Origin: Mucilaginibacter sp. PAMC 26640
GTDB taxonomy: Bacteria; Bacteroidota; Bacteroidia; Sphingobacteriales; Sphingobacteriaceae
Reading direction: 5' to 3'
NCBI GenBank assembly: GCA_001596135.1
Contig: CP014773.1
Location: 4,464,001-4,528,000, forward strand
DNA length: 64,000 nt
Part shown: in pieces, positions 9,089-17,505 of the stretch
Position numbering within the stretch: the stretch's first letter is position 1
Layout of the letters: each line of letters opens with the position of its first letter
Notes under the pieces: model-generated
What the model saw: only the letters and a program-made list of their open reading frames with translations
Database searches by the model: none
Told to the model about the DNA's origin: nothing
Program-made: the position numbers and the translations under genes

Positions 9089-10252
9089 TTATTTTTTCTT
9101 CAGTGTTATCACCGTAATTTCTGGCCAGATCCCCACCCTGCCCTTCAATCCCAGGAAACCAAAACCGCGGTTTACGTACAGATACCTCCCTGCCTTTTCG
9201 TAAAGGCCGGCCCATTGTTCGTAAACATATTTTATTGGGCTCCATTTAAAGCCAAACAGCTCGATACCAAACTGGGCACCATGGGTATGGCCCGATAATG
9301 TAAGATGGATGTGTTGTTTATGGCTCAGCGTAACGGCATCCCAGTGGGATGGATCATGAGACATCAGTATTTTAAAGGAACCGGCAGGAACATTCGCTGA
9401 AGCTTTATCCAGATCGCCGTATTTGTGAAAACCACCTTTTCCCCAATTCTCTACCCCGATAAGTGCTATGCTTTGGCCGTCTTTATTAACACGTACGGCT
9501 TCATTCAAGAGTAAGCTAAACCCAATCTGCCCATGTACAGCTTTAAGCCGGTTTAGGTTAGCGGACTTGGCCTCCTTACTCTCCCATTTCATGTAATCAC
9601 CATAATCATGATTACCCAGTATCGAATACTTCCCATATGGCGCGGTCAATTCAGAGAATGCCGGGATCCACAGATCCATTTCCGATGCGGCATTATTCAC
9701 CAGGTCGCCGGTGAATAAGATCAGGTCGCTTTTCTGGGCGTTAACCATAGCTATTCCTTTATTTACTCCTTTTGCACTCGTGAAACTTCCTGAGTGAATA
9801 TCCGATAATTGTGTCAGGGTAAAACCGTCGAAAGCCTCCGGAAGATCATTAAAGTACAAGGTTTCTTTGTGTAAACGGTAATCATGCCGGCCAAAGGTCA
9901 GCCCGTATAGCAACCCAAAAAAAGGCACTGCAGCAATGGCAACAGCCAGTTCGCTCACCCAAACACTTCTCGGCATAAAACCGCTGAACAAGCGGGTGAT
10001 ATCTTCCAGCAGCAGTACCGGTACCCCGGCTATTTTAGGCACAATGGACAAAAGCACCAGCGTCATTAATACCGGAACAAAACGGGTTTGGCGCGTTAAA
10101 ATTATCAATACGAAGCCGCAGATGATCAGCAAATCTATCAACCAATAGGCCTGTAATATCAGTGGATTAGCGGTAAGCGTTGAAACGGCATGGTAAAAAT
10201 AAGGATCTGCCACCAGGATGATGAGCAATAAAAGAGGGATTCGTTTTTTCAT
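9089..10252 (-). CDS. membrane-anchored calcineurin-like metallophosphoesterase (YkuE type)
   Basis: 387 residues. Four hydrophobic helices in the first 130 residues, then a metallophosphoesterase domain with all five metal-binding blocks: SDIHSG, TGDLVN, LGNHDY, SHDPSHWD and SGHTHGAQ. This architecture matches YkuE-like enzymes, some of which act on lipid-linked phosphates such as UDP-diacylglucosamine; the substrate here is unknown. It is divergent from the helicase gene and separated from the kinase cluster by 74 bases, so it may or may not share transcription with the cluster. Confidence 0.9.
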   Translation of the reverse strand: MKKRIPLLLLIILVADPYFYHAVSTLTANPLILQAYWLIDLLIICGFVLIILTRQTRFVPVLMTLVLLSIVPKIAGVPVLLLEDITRLFSGFMPRSVWVSELAVAIAAVPFFGLLYGLTFGRHDYRLHKETLYFNDLPEAFDGFTLTQLSDIHSGSFTSAKGVNKGIAMVNAQKSDLILFTGDLVNNAASEMDLWIPAFSELTAPYGKYSILGNHDYGDYMKWESKEAKSANLNRLKAVHGQIGFSLLLNEAVRVNKDGQSIALIGVENWGKGGFHKYGDLDKASANVPAGSFKILMSHDPSHWDAVTLSHKQHIHLTLSGHTHGAQFGIELFGFKWSPIKYVYEQWAGLYEKAGRYLYVNRGFGFLGLKGRVGIWPEITVITLKKK

Positions 10253-10319
10253 TTCTACAACTATAGACGAATGAAATCGAAAAACATTTTAAGAATTTTT
10301 ATTTTCACAGTGATACCTT

Positions 10320-10327
10320 TACCTTCG
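10320..10327 (+). promoter_or_regulatory. candidate -7 element for the helicase gene
   Basis: TACCTTCG matches the Bacteroidota -7 consensus TAnnTTTG with one C for T. It lies in the 109-base divergent gap, about 60 bases before the preferred ATG of the helicase. No convincing -33 TTTG was seen. Confidence 0.35.
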
Positions 10328-10388
10328 CTAACTATTTTAGCACTCATTTACCAATGCGGTTTTGACACCGCAGGGCAATCTATCCACT

Positions 10389-12431
10389 ATGGTTCCGGAT
10401 CCTTTACACGAGCTTATTCTCCAATTTATTCAGCAAACTAACCGGCCCATTTTTTTAACCGGGAAAGCGGGCACCGGCAAAACCACTTTTTTGCGTTATG
10501 TAAAATCCAACATCACCAAAAACCTGGCTATAGTTGCCCCAACTGCGGTAGCTGCAATAAACGCGGGAGGTGTTACCATACACTCATTTTTCCAGATCCC
10601 ATTCGGTCCACAGGTGCCAAACAATGGCCGGCTGGATTTAAAACAGCTGAGCCAGGAGAAAGCAAATATCCTGCGTTGTCTAGATCTGCTTATCATTGAT
10701 GAGATCAGTATGGTGAGGGCTGATACACTTGATTATATTGATGCCGTACTTCGTCAGGCTAAAGGTTCGGTACGGCCGTTCGGCGGCGTGCAGCTGCTCA
10801 TGATCGGCGATTTGTTCCAGCTACCACCTGTGTATGAAAAAGACTGGCATATCCTTAAGAGCTTTTACGCAGGCCCCTATTTTTTCCAGAGCCTGGCATT
10901 TCGGCAATTCCCGGTGCTTACGTTTGAACTGACTAAAGTGTACCGCCAAAAAGACCCGCTATTTGTGGATATACTTAACCAGATCCGCAACGGGGAAGCA
11001 AGTAACGACGCCCTGCTGGCGCTAAACGCCCGTTATGACGCTAACTTAAACGCTAACTGGTTAAAGGATTACGTAACCCTATCTACCCATAATAAACTGG
11101 TAAGCGAGATCAACCAATCAAGATTGAGCGAATTGGACGGTGAAGCCATTACTTTTAAAGCTACAGTTAGTGGCGATTTCCCAAAAGAAGGTTTCCCGGC
11201 AGAAGAAGAACTGGTACTTAAGGTTGGTGCACAGGTAATGTTTATCAAGAACGACAGTTCTGGCAAAAAACAGTATTATAACGGCCGTACAGCAAGAGTA
11301 ACCGCTATATCGCAAAATAGTATTCGCCTAACCTTTTTAGATGACGACAGCGAGTTTGAGGCCGTTGCAGAACAGTGGACAAATGTAGGCTACGCACTGT
11401 CAGCATCGGAGCAGAAAGTAAACGAATCTGAAAACGGATCGTTTACGCAATACCCACTGCGGCTTGCGTGGGCAATTACTATACACAAAAGCCAGGGTCT
11501 CACGTTCGATAAAGCGATTATTGATGTAGATGCAGCTTTTGCTTTTGGCCAGGCCTATGTGGCATTGAGCCGTTGCCGTACCATGGGCGGGATGATTCTT
11601 AAGGCCCCGGTTCGCCCGGAAAACATCCGCACAGATCCGTCTATCATCCGTTTTATGGAAAACGCGGTAACCAGCGCACCAGACAGGCAGCTGCTGGAAA
11701 ATACGATTAAAGAACTGGAACTGGAAACCCTAAAAGATATATTTGACTTTTCGATACTGCATGCCGCATGGCTGCAATTAAGCCAAATGTGGCCGCCCGG
11801 CGATGCGCTGTTACACACGACAAACTTTCTTCAAAAGGATATTTCAGCCGTTGGTGATCGATTCAACCGTAGAGAACTCGTAGCGATTCCCGTAGCTGCA
11901 GATCGTTTAAAGCAGGCCGCCGCTTATTTCGTTCCTAAACTAAATGCATTTGCCGCGGATCTTAATAGTAATTACCAAAACAATAAAGATGCTGACCTGC
12001 CCGCAGAGTTTTATGAGGCACTCAACTTTGTCCTGGTTAATTTAAAAACCAAAACTGCGGCCTTTATGCGTCTGCCCATAGCAACCAAGATAGATGAGGT
12101 ACTATCGTCCATGCAGGAAGCAGGCATCGGCTACAAACCGGTTTACAAGAACTGGAATGCTAAAGCCTTACCAAAAGAGAAAGAGATCATTAATCCGGAA
12201 GTTTACCAAAAACTGGTGCAATGTCGGCTTGCCGAAAGTGCAGCGCGAAAAGTACTGGAATACAACCTCCTATCAGATAACACATTACGGGATATTGCTG
12301 CCAAGCTGCCGCGTGGCTTAAAAGAGCTTTCGCAAGTTAAAGGCGTTGGTGATGTAAAAGCAACAGATTTTGGAGACACCATTTTGAAACTGATTCGCAG
12401 CCATTTAGGTGAAAGTAACCTTTTTGGTTGA
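10389..12431 (+). CDS. PIF1/RecD-like superfamily 1 helicase with HRDC domain
   Basis: About 680 residues from ATG 10389; an in-frame TTG at 10362 would add nine residues, but the ATG sits right before the conserved start PDPLHELIL. Walker A is GKAGTGKTT, Walker B LLIIDEISMV, then a QLPPV block and the C-terminal motif WAITIHKSQGLTFDKAIID with VALSRCR, all typical of PIF1-family DNA helicases. The last 80 residues form an HRDC-like nucleic-acid-binding domain ending in LKELSQVKGVGDVKATDFG. Known role: unwinding of structured DNA during replication or repair. It is a standalone gene; the CHC2 zinc-finger gene follows 58 bases downstream. Confidence 0.9.
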   Translation: MVPDPLHELILQFIQQTNRPIFLTGKAGTGKTTFLRYVKSNITKNLAIVAPTAVAAINAGGVTIHSFFQIPFGPQVPNNGRLDLKQLSQEKANILRCLDLLIIDEISMVRADTLDYIDAVLRQAKGSVRPFGGVQLLMIGDLFQLPPVYEKDWHILKSFYAGPYFFQSLAFRQFPVLTFELTKVYRQKDPLFVDILNQIRNGEASNDALLALNARYDANLNANWLKDYVTLSTHNKLVSEINQSRLSELDGEAITFKATVSGDFPKEGFPAEEELVLKVGAQVMFIKNDSSGKKQYYNGRTARVTAISQNSIRLTFLDDDSEFEAVAEQWTNVGYALSASEQKVNESENGSFTQYPLRLAWAITIHKSQGLTFDKAIIDVDAAFAFGQAYVALSRCRTMGGMILKAPVRPENIRTDPSIIRFMENAVTSAPDRQLLENTIKELELETLKDIFDFSILHAAWLQLSQMWPPGDALLHTTNFLQKDISAVGDRFNRRELVAIPVAADRLKQAAAYFVPKLNAFAADLNSNYQNNKDADLPAEFYEALNFVLVNLKTKTAAFMRLPIATKIDEVLSSMQEAGIGYKPVYKNWNAKALPKEKEIINPEVYQKLVQCRLAESAARKVLEYNLLSDNTLRDIAAKLPRGLKELSQVKGVGDVKATDFGDTILKLIRSHLGESNLFG

Positions 12432-12451
12432 TAATAAAGCGGATTTCCCCC

Positions 12452-12482
12452 TTGCACAAAAACCTTCAAATCTTTATTTTCG
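12452..12482 (+). promoter_or_regulatory. candidate promoter of the CHC2 gene
   Basis: TTG at 12452-12454 and TATTTTCG at 12475-12482 are 20 bases apart, close to the Bacteroidota -33/-7 arrangement. The ATG at 12490 would then be at or next to the transcription start, implying a very short or absent leader. Confidence 0.35.
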
Positions 12483-12489
12483 ACCCGTT

Positions 12490-12771
12490 ATGTATACCGA
12501 TAATATTTCCGCCCCTGTACAGGCCAACCTTGTTTCCATTGTTTCTAAATATATTTTGCTGGAAGAAAGCCGTAAGAACCTGAAAGGGCGTTGCCCTTTT
12601 CACAAAGACAATTCCACCTCGCTTATGGTTAGCGACAAAAAGAACTTTTTTAAGTGCTTTGGATGCGGCAAAGAAGGCGGACCTGTAGAATTCATGATGC
12701 TGATCGAAAACAAATCGCGCGAAGATGCCATCACAATGATTACCAAAAGCGGCGGTTCATTCGGCAGTTAG
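12490..12771 (+). CDS. standalone CHC2 zinc-finger protein (DnaG zinc-domain-like)
   Basis: 93 residues from ATG 12490; a longer frame from GTG 12409 exists but overlaps the helicase end and lacks conserved sequence. The zinc ligands are visible as CPFH followed by CFGC, and the surroundings (LKGRCPFHKDNSTSL, FFKCFGCGKEGG, EDAITMI) match the N-terminal zinc-binding domain of DnaG primase. There is no TOPRIM or polymerase part, so this is only the DNA-binding module. It could be a relic of a primase or a regulator with its own role. tRNA-Ser follows. Confidence 0.72.
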   Translation: MYTDNISAPVQANLVSIVSKYILLEESRKNLKGRCPFHKDNSTSLMVSDKKNFFKCFGCGKEGGPVEFMMLIENKSREDAITMITKSGGSFGS

Positions 12772-12874
12772 CAGCCCAGCTAGTGTGGCAACATAATTAC
12801 GCAGGAGAATTTACTACTGATTTCAATTTTATCAGCCACAAAATCAACGCCGTAATTAATAACTCAAATTTTTT

Positions 12875-12904
12875 TTTGACACGAGTGGCGATTTGCTATA
12901 TTTG
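12875..12904 (+). promoter_or_regulatory. promoter of tRNA-Ser
   Basis: TTTG at 12875-12878 and a perfect TATATTTG at 12897-12904, separated by 18 bases: a textbook Bacteroidota -33/-7 promoter, about 36 bases before the mature tRNA. Confidence 0.72.
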
Positions 12905-12940
12905 CAATCCCGAAAAAAGGGAGTTTATTTTTCAATATCT

Positions 12941-13027
12941 GGTGAGGTGCCTGAGAGGCCGAAAGGATCAGTTTGCTAAACTGACGTACGGGCAACTGTA
13001 CCGAGGGTTCGAATCCCTCCCTCACCG
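12941..13027 (+). tRNA. tRNA-Ser (anticodon GCU)
   Basis: An 87-nt cloverleaf with acceptor stem GGTGAGG pairing CCTCACC, discriminator G, a long variable arm as expected for serine, T-loop GGTTCGAATCC and anticodon GCT in the loop TTTGCTAAA. It reads AGC/AGU codons. The 3' CCA is not encoded. Confidence 0.97.
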
Positions 13028-13040
13028 CACAAAATTAAAA

Positions 13041-13066
13041 ACGCGTGTTTAAGCACGCGTTTTTTT
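13041..13066 (+). terminator. intrinsic terminator after tRNA-Ser
   Basis: A 7-bp stem ACGCGTG/CACGCGT with a 6-nt loop is followed directly by a run of seven T, fourteen bases after the tRNA. Confidence 0.87.
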
Positions 13067-13198
13067 AGTTTAAAGGCGAATTGACCTCGTACCAGCCCGG
13101 ACAATGGGCTGAACTATGTCCTGCCCCCTATTTGACATTCGAAATTCATTATTCGATATTCCTTCTATACTTAGCCCACTCTTATTTATCTTCGCACT

Positions 13199-14155
13199 AT
13201 GTTGGATATCCTCATCATTGGCGGCGGCCCTATTGGCTTAGCCTGCGGACTAGCGGCGCAAAAGGCGGGCCTTAGCTTTGTTATTGTAGAAAAAGGCTGC
13301 CTGGTTAACTCTCTCTACAATTACCCAAGCACCATGACCTTCTTTTCAACCAGTGAAAAGCTGGAGATTGGCGGAGTGCCTTTCATCAGCATCAACAAGC
13401 AACCCAACCGTAACGAAGCCCTGGAGTATTACCGCCGCGTTGCCGTTAGCAACGAGTTGCCGATACGCCTGTTTGAGGAAATTAAGGATGTAAAGAAAGA
13501 GGGTAATGGTTATGTAATTACCAGCAAAAAAGAAACCTATCATGCTAAAAAGGTGATATTAAGTACCGGCTTTTACGACATTTCGGTAAACCTGGATATT
13601 CCGGGCGAAAACCTTCCTAAAGTAAAACATTATTATAAAGACCCGCACTATTATGCCATGCAAAACGTGTTAGTGGTTGGCAGCAGCAATTCTGCAATAG
13701 ATGTAGCTTTAGAAACCTACCGAAAGGGGGCAAACGTTTCGCTGGTGATTCGCGGCAGTGAAGTGAGCAGCCGGGTGAAATATTGGGTGCGGCCTGATAT
13801 AGTAAACCGAATAAAGGAAGGAAGTATAAAAGCTTATTTTAATTCGAGCCTGAAAGAGGTACGTGAAACTGAGGTGGATATTGAAACGCCGGATGGAACG
13901 GTAACCATCCCGAATGATTTTGTAATGGCAATGACCGGTTACAAGCCCAATTTTGATTTTTTGGCCAAACTTGGGATCCACCTTACCGAAGATAAATTCA
14001 TCCCAGCGTATAACCCCGAAACAATGGAAACCAATATGCCCGGCATGTATTTGGCTGGCGTGGTTGTAGGCGGTTTAGATACACACCTGTGGTTTATAGA
14101 AAACTCCCGCATCCATGCGGATATGATCCTTGCGGATATAGTGAACAAGCTATAA
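13199..14155 (+). CDS. ypdA: YpdA-family FAD/NAD(P)-dependent oxidoreductase
   Basis: 318 residues. N-terminal dinucleotide-binding motif GGGPIGLACG (about 8-17), central second Rossmann motif VVGSSNSAIDVAL, and a C-terminal block MYLAGVVVGG where FAD enzymes bind the flavin. The layout and conserved VEKGCLVNSLYNYP match the YpdA family, described as bacillithiol disulfide reductases in thiol redox homeostasis. It lacks the CxxC of thioredoxin reductases. A -7-like TATCTTCG sits at 13187-13194, immediately before the ATG. It is convergent with the next gene, with stops adjacent. Confidence 0.85.
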   Translation: MLDILIIGGGPIGLACGLAAQKAGLSFVIVEKGCLVNSLYNYPSTMTFFSTSEKLEIGGVPFISINKQPNRNEALEYYRRVAVSNELPIRLFEEIKDVKKEGNGYVITSKKETYHAKKVILSTGFYDISVNLDIPGENLPKVKHYYKDPHYYAMQNVLVVGSSNSAIDVALETYRKGANVSLVIRGSEVSSRVKYWVRPDIVNRIKEGSIKAYFNSSLKEVRETEVDIETPDGTVTIPNDFVMAMTGYKPNFDFLAKLGIHLTEDKFIPAYNPETMETNMPGMYLAGVVVGGLDTHLWFIENSRIHADMILADIVNKL

Positions 14156-14665
14156 TTATTTGCTGAAATTATATTGGCTGATGAACTCCCAGGGGCCTCC
14201 CTGGTATTCCCACAGTTGAAAGCCAGTAGCGGTTACCTCAAATTGTTCAAAATCAGCAGCCAGTTCGATAGCCAATGCTTTTGCAGCAAAATGATCAACT
14301 TTGTTTTGTACCGTAATATGCGGCCACAGTTTTTGGGTATCCTGCGGGATGAGCCAACGCTGCCATTGCTGCTGAAGTTGTTTATGTAACCAAGATAATT
14401 GCGGGCTAACTATTTTATATGCTACGCCCCTGCCAATACAAGCTACATCAGTTACTTCCATATTAAATGTGGTAGTTTCTCGGGCCATTAGTTCTAACTC
14501 AGCTGAAATACTTTTTTCCGCTGCCGGGAGGTTATGGAAAAGCATTAAATGGGCATCCAGGTAATTAATATCTGCGGGGAAATATTTTTGCCTTAAATAG
14601 TTGAAAAACAACTGGCTTTTGGCATCTATCGCCAGCGTTACCAGTAATGGGTTATTAGTTTGCAT
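14156..14665 (-). CDS. 2H phosphoesterase, LigT/2'-5' RNA ligase-like
   Basis: 169 residues with the two histidine motifs of the 2H superfamily: DAHLMLF near residue 40 and PHITVQ near residue 118. Spacing and length fit the small LigT-like branch, which acts on 2'-5' or 2',3'-cyclic phosphates in RNA or nucleotides. The true substrate is unknown. Convergent with the YpdA gene, with no spacer between the stops and no terminator hairpin, so the transcripts must overlap. Confidence 0.85.
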   Translation of the reverse strand: MQTNNPLLVTLAIDAKSQLFFNYLRQKYFPADINYLDAHLMLFHNLPAAEKSISAELELMARETTTFNMEVTDVACIGRGVAYKIVSPQLSWLHKQLQQQWQRWLIPQDTQKLWPHITVQNKVDHFAAKALAIELAADFEQFEVTATGFQLWEYQGGPWEFISQYNFSK

Positions 14666-14706
14666 ACAAGGGTATCTAACCTTATTGTTATAATAAAAGT
14701 TTTTTC

Positions 14707-14730
14707 TTGCATAAGTAAATTATTATGCAA
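14707..14730. promoter_or_regulatory. inverted repeat upstream of the arginine operon (candidate ArgR-type operator)
   Basis: TTGCATAA at 14707-14714 and TTATGCAA at 14723-14730 form a perfect 8-bp inverted repeat in the gap between the LigT gene and the arginine operon. TATGCA-type half sites occur in known ARG boxes, but no regulator gene is in the window, so assignment is an inference. Confidence 0.4.
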
Positions 14731-14772
14731 TAATTTGCACAAAATTTAAAAAGACAAATAAATTCATATCTA

Positions 14773-14898
14773 ATGAATAAAGAAAACTTAAACAAGCTGA
14801 TTGCCAGGGCTGTATTTGCTCCGGTTACTGCTGCTTTAGTTTCATTTGTTTTATTCCTTTCTCCCAGCCGACGACGGGTATTCATCCCGCGGGTTTGA
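14773..14898 (+). CDS. candidate 41-residue leader ORF upstream of the arginine operon
   Basis: ATG 14773 to TGA 14896-14898. The peptide starts MNKENLNKLIARAVF, has a hydrophobic middle and ends in an arginine-rich stretch SRRRVFIPRV using CGA, CGA, CGG and CGG codons. Its position 117 bases before an arginine biosynthesis operon makes arginine-responsive attenuation conceivable. No clear downstream terminator with a T run was found, so it could equally be a chance ORF or a small membrane protein. Confidence 0.33.
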   Translation: MNKENLNKLIARAVFAPVTAALVSFVLFLSPSRRRVFIPRV

Positions 14899-15015
14899 AT
14901 TAGCTTTTAGTTCGTCCCCGCAAAACAAGAAGCCTGCTAAACTTCTTCAAATCAAGTCCCTCTAATTATTTATGGCTTTAAAAGCCAGTAATTTAACGGT
15001 AATTTTTCTATTATA

Positions 15016-15675
15016 ATGACCATACAAGATTTTGACATACAGGTAGCCACTGCACAACATGCAGACTTTGCCCCTATGATCTGCGATGAAATGGCAGAAT
15101 CGGCCAAAGCCCGCGGTACAGGCATTGCGCAACGCTCGCCGGAGTATGTAGCCAATAAAATGCTGGAAGGCAAAGCGGTGATCGCTTTGCATAAAGACGG
15201 CACCTGGGCGGGTTTCTGCTACATTGAAACCTGGAGCCACGGCGACTTTGTTGCTAATTCCGGCCTTATCGTTAACCCATTATACCGCAAGGTAGGTTTA
15301 GCCAAAGCAATCAAACACGAGATTTTCCAATTATCGCGCAGAAAATATCCCGAGGCAAAACTGTTTGGCTTAACCACCGGCCTTGCGGTAATGAAAATCA
15401 ACTCGGAGATAGGCTATGAACCGGTAACATATTCTGAACTTACCCAGGACGAGGAATTCTGGAAAGGCTGCAGAAGCTGCGTAAACTTTGATATCCTGAC
15501 CGCCAAGGGACGTAAAAACTGTATGTGCACCGCCATGTTATTCGATCCGGCCGAAGTGCAGAAACAGTACGAAGAGAAAATGAAAAAGATAACGCATAAG
15601 GCAACCCTTTTAGAACGCATCGAAGCGGCAATTAAAAAACGCCTTGATCACGTCATGTCATTCGAGTTTAATTAA
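15016..15675 (+). CDS. GNAT acetyltransferase, probable N-acetylglutamate synthase-type first gene of the arginine operon
   Basis: 219 residues. A GNAT fold is indicated by the acetyl-CoA binding stretch NPLYRKVGLAKAIKHEIF (about 92-109). A cysteine-rich segment GCRSC...RKNCMC (about 155-176) may bind metal. As first gene before argG, argC, argD and argF', and with no classical argA or argJ visible, it is the best candidate for acetylating glutamate at the pathway start. That is inferred from context, since GNAT sequence alone does not define substrate. Confidence 0.83.
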   Translation: MTIQDFDIQVATAQHADFAPMICDEMAESAKARGTGIAQRSPEYVANKMLEGKAVIALHKDGTWAGFCYIETWSHGDFVANSGLIVNPLYRKVGLAKAIKHEIFQLSRRKYPEAKLFGLTTGLAVMKINSEIGYEPVTYSELTQDEEFWKGCRSCVNFDILTAKGRKNCMCTAMLFDPAEVQKQYEEKMKKITHKATLLERIEAAIKKRLDHVMSFEFN

Positions 15676-15727
15676 GAATTTAAATGAGATGCGAACATAG
15701 GCGTCTTTAGGAAAATATAATAACCGT

Positions 15728-15749
15728 AGAGGCGTGATACATCGCGTCT
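15728..15749. repeat. REP-like imperfect palindrome between GNAT gene and argG
   Basis: AGAGGCGTGAT followed by ACATCGCGTCT is an imperfect 22-base palindrome in the 90-base gap. Elements of this type are dispersed in many genomes; copy number here is unknown. Confidence 0.4.
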
Positions 15750-15765
15750 TTCCAACACACATAAA

Positions 15766-16968
15766 ATGGATAAAAAGAAAGTAGTACTTGCATACAGCGG
15801 TGGATTAGACACCTCATTTTGCTGCATTTATTTAACCCGCGACTTGGGTTACGAAGTTCACTCGGTTATTGTAAACACGGGCGGTTTTAGCCAGGAAGAA
15901 CTTAAAGGCGTTGAAGAACGCGCTTACCAAATGGGTGTAACCAGCCACCACGTGGTTGATGAAACTGAAAACTTTTACAATACCTGTGTACGCTATCTTA
16001 TTTATGGTAACGTATTGAAGAACAACACTTACCCATTATCGGTTAGTGCCGAGCGTGTGAGCCAGGCAACCGCCATAGCCAACTACGCCAAAGAAATTGG
16101 TGCCGAATACGTTGCACATGGCAGTACCGGTGCCGGTAACGACCAGGTGCGTTTCGATATGATCTTCAACATTCTTGTACCGCATGTACAGATCATCACC
16201 CCTATCCGCGATTTGAAGCTGAGCCGAGAGGCAGAGATCGAATACCTGAAGAAGCACGGCGTTGAGATGAACTTCGAGAAAGCCAAGTATTCTATTAACA
16301 AAGGTATTTGGGGAACATCTGTAGGTGGTAAGGAAACGTTGACATCCAACCTTGGTTTACCTGAAGAAGCCTGGCCTACACAAGTTACGGAAACAGGAAC
16401 CCGCGACTTAACCCTTACTTTTAGAGAAGGCGAATTAGTGGCTATTGACGATGAGCGATTTGAACATCCGGCCAATGCGATCCAGGCATTGCAGGCTATT
16501 GCACAGCCATACGGTGTTGGCAGGGACATTCACGTAGGTGACACCATCATCGGCATTAAAGGCCGCGTTGGGTTTGAAGCAGCCGCACCAATGGTGATCA
16601 TCAAAGCACACCATACCCTAGAAAAACACGTACTTACCAAATGGCAGTTATCTTGGAAAGATCAATTATCCATGTTCTACGGTAACTGGCTGCACGAAGG
16701 GCAGTTTCACGATCCTATCATGCGGAATATAGAGGCATTCCTCACGGATACGCAGAAAAAAGTAAGCGGTAAAGTGTTTGTACAGTTAAACCCATACCGT
16801 TTCCAGGTAGTGGGGATCGAGTCTGAACACGATTTGATGTCGAACAAATTTGGCAGCTACGGTGAGATGAACAACGCCTGGAGCGGTGACGATGTGAAGG
16901 GATTCAGCAAGATATTTGGTAACCAGGTGATGATCTACCATAAAGTAAACGGCACCGAAGCCCCCTAA
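15766..16968 (+). CDS. argG: argininosuccinate synthase
   Basis: 400 residues. The ATP-pyrophosphatase motif AYSGGLDTS is at 9-17, and the STGAGNDQVRF segment and NKGIWGTSVGG block are family hallmarks. It condenses citrulline and aspartate with ATP to argininosuccinate in the cytoplasm. Length is normal. The last two codons and the stop (GCC CCC TAA) lie inside a palindromic repeat, so the natural C-terminus has been set by the repeat. Followed after 31 bases by the cupin gene. Confidence 0.97.
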   Translation: MDKKKVVLAYSGGLDTSFCCIYLTRDLGYEVHSVIVNTGGFSQEELKGVEERAYQMGVTSHHVVDETENFYNTCVRYLIYGNVLKNNTYPLSVSAERVSQATAIANYAKEIGAEYVAHGSTGAGNDQVRFDMIFNILVPHVQIITPIRDLKLSREAEIEYLKKHGVEMNFEKAKYSINKGIWGTSVGGKETLTSNLGLPEEAWPTQVTETGTRDLTLTFREGELVAIDDERFEHPANAIQALQAIAQPYGVGRDIHVGDTIIGIKGRVGFEAAAPMVIIKAHHTLEKHVLTKWQLSWKDQLSMFYGNWLHEGQFHDPIMRNIEAFLTDTQKKVSGKVFVQLNPYRFQVVGIESEHDLMSNKFGSYGEMNNAWSGDDVKGFSKIFGNQVMIYHKVNGTEAP

Positions 16969-17055
16969 CTCCCTAAAGGGGGAACTAAATTCAACTACGA
17001 TGAACGACGAAAGCAATAAAGAAACTTTTACTTCCCCTTTAGGGGGTTGGGGGGC
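16960..17055. repeat. convergent GC-rich repeat pair 1, argG/cupin junction
   Basis: The left copy (16960-16985) begins GCCCCCTAACTCCC and ends AAAGGGGGAAC. The right copy (17032-17055) is its near reverse complement, beginning TTCCCCTTTAGGGGG. Together they can fold into a long hairpin spanning the stop of argG and the start of the cupin gene. The right copy is translated in frame. Confidence 0.85.
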
Positions 17056-17401
17056 ACCGCGGGTTTTTTCGCGGAGCGAATGCCTGAGCCACTACCGCTG
17101 GGGCGACGATTGCTATGGCTGGAATTATGTAGACACAGATGCTTTATCCATCAAACAGGAACTGATGCCACCGGATACTGCAGAGGCTTCACATTTCCAT
17201 GAACACGCGTCACAATTCTTTTTCATATTAAAGGGCCGGGCAACTTTTAGCATCGACGGCGAAACCTGTGTTTTAAAACCAGAACAGGGCATAGCAATAA
17301 AGCCCGGTCAGAAACATTTTATTGCCAATAAAGAAAGCACAGATCTGGAGTTTATATTATACTCAACACCATCAACCAAAAATGATCGGGTTAATGTATA
17401 G
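17000..17401 (+). CDS. cupin-domain protein in the arginine operon
   Basis: 133 residues. The double-stranded beta-helix cupin is shown by SHFHEHASQFFFILKG (metal-binding histidines and glutamine) and the second motif PGQKHFI. No further catalytic signature, so substrate is unknown; a small-molecule binding or isomerase role is possible. Residues 11-19 (TSPLGGWGA) are encoded by an inserted palindromic repeat, making an N-terminal extension that is probably not part of the fold. It lies between argG and argC with gaps of about 30 bases. Confidence 0.82.
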   Translation: MNDESNKETFTSPLGGWGAPRVFSRSECLSHYRWGDDCYGWNYVDTDALSIKQELMPPDTAEASHFHEHASQFFFILKGRATFSIDGETCVLKPEQGIAIKPGQKHFIANKESTDLEFILYSTPSTKNDRVNV

Positions 17402-17505
17402 CCCCCAAACACCCTAAAGCGGGAACAAAATTAAATATGATGAGCGATAATTACATTAACCATAATCAAAGTAATCCTACTCCCCCTTCAGAGGGCCGGG
17501 GGGCT
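17401..17505. repeat. convergent GC-rich repeat pair 2, cupin/argC junction
   Basis: The left copy (17401-17426) begins GCCCCCAAACACCC and its first base is the last base of the cupin stop codon. The right copy (17480-17505) begins CTCCCCCTTCAGAGGG and is translated in the argC N-terminus. Same arrangement as pairs 1 and 3. Confidence 0.8.

Noticed and set aside
12409..12489. GTG start extending the CHC2 protein by 27 residues
   Set aside because: It overlaps the helicase C-terminus and the added residues are not DnaG-like; a promoter-like element lies inside it.
14762..14778. ATTCAT/ATGAAT inverted repeat as an ARG box
   Set aside because: The half sites point the wrong way (ATTCA outside, TGAAT inside reversed) compared with known ARG boxes.
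14688..14885. 65-codon minus-strand frame upstream of the arginine operon
   Set aside because: Lysine/leucine-rich AT-skewed frame without family features, overlapping the regulatory region; likely chance.
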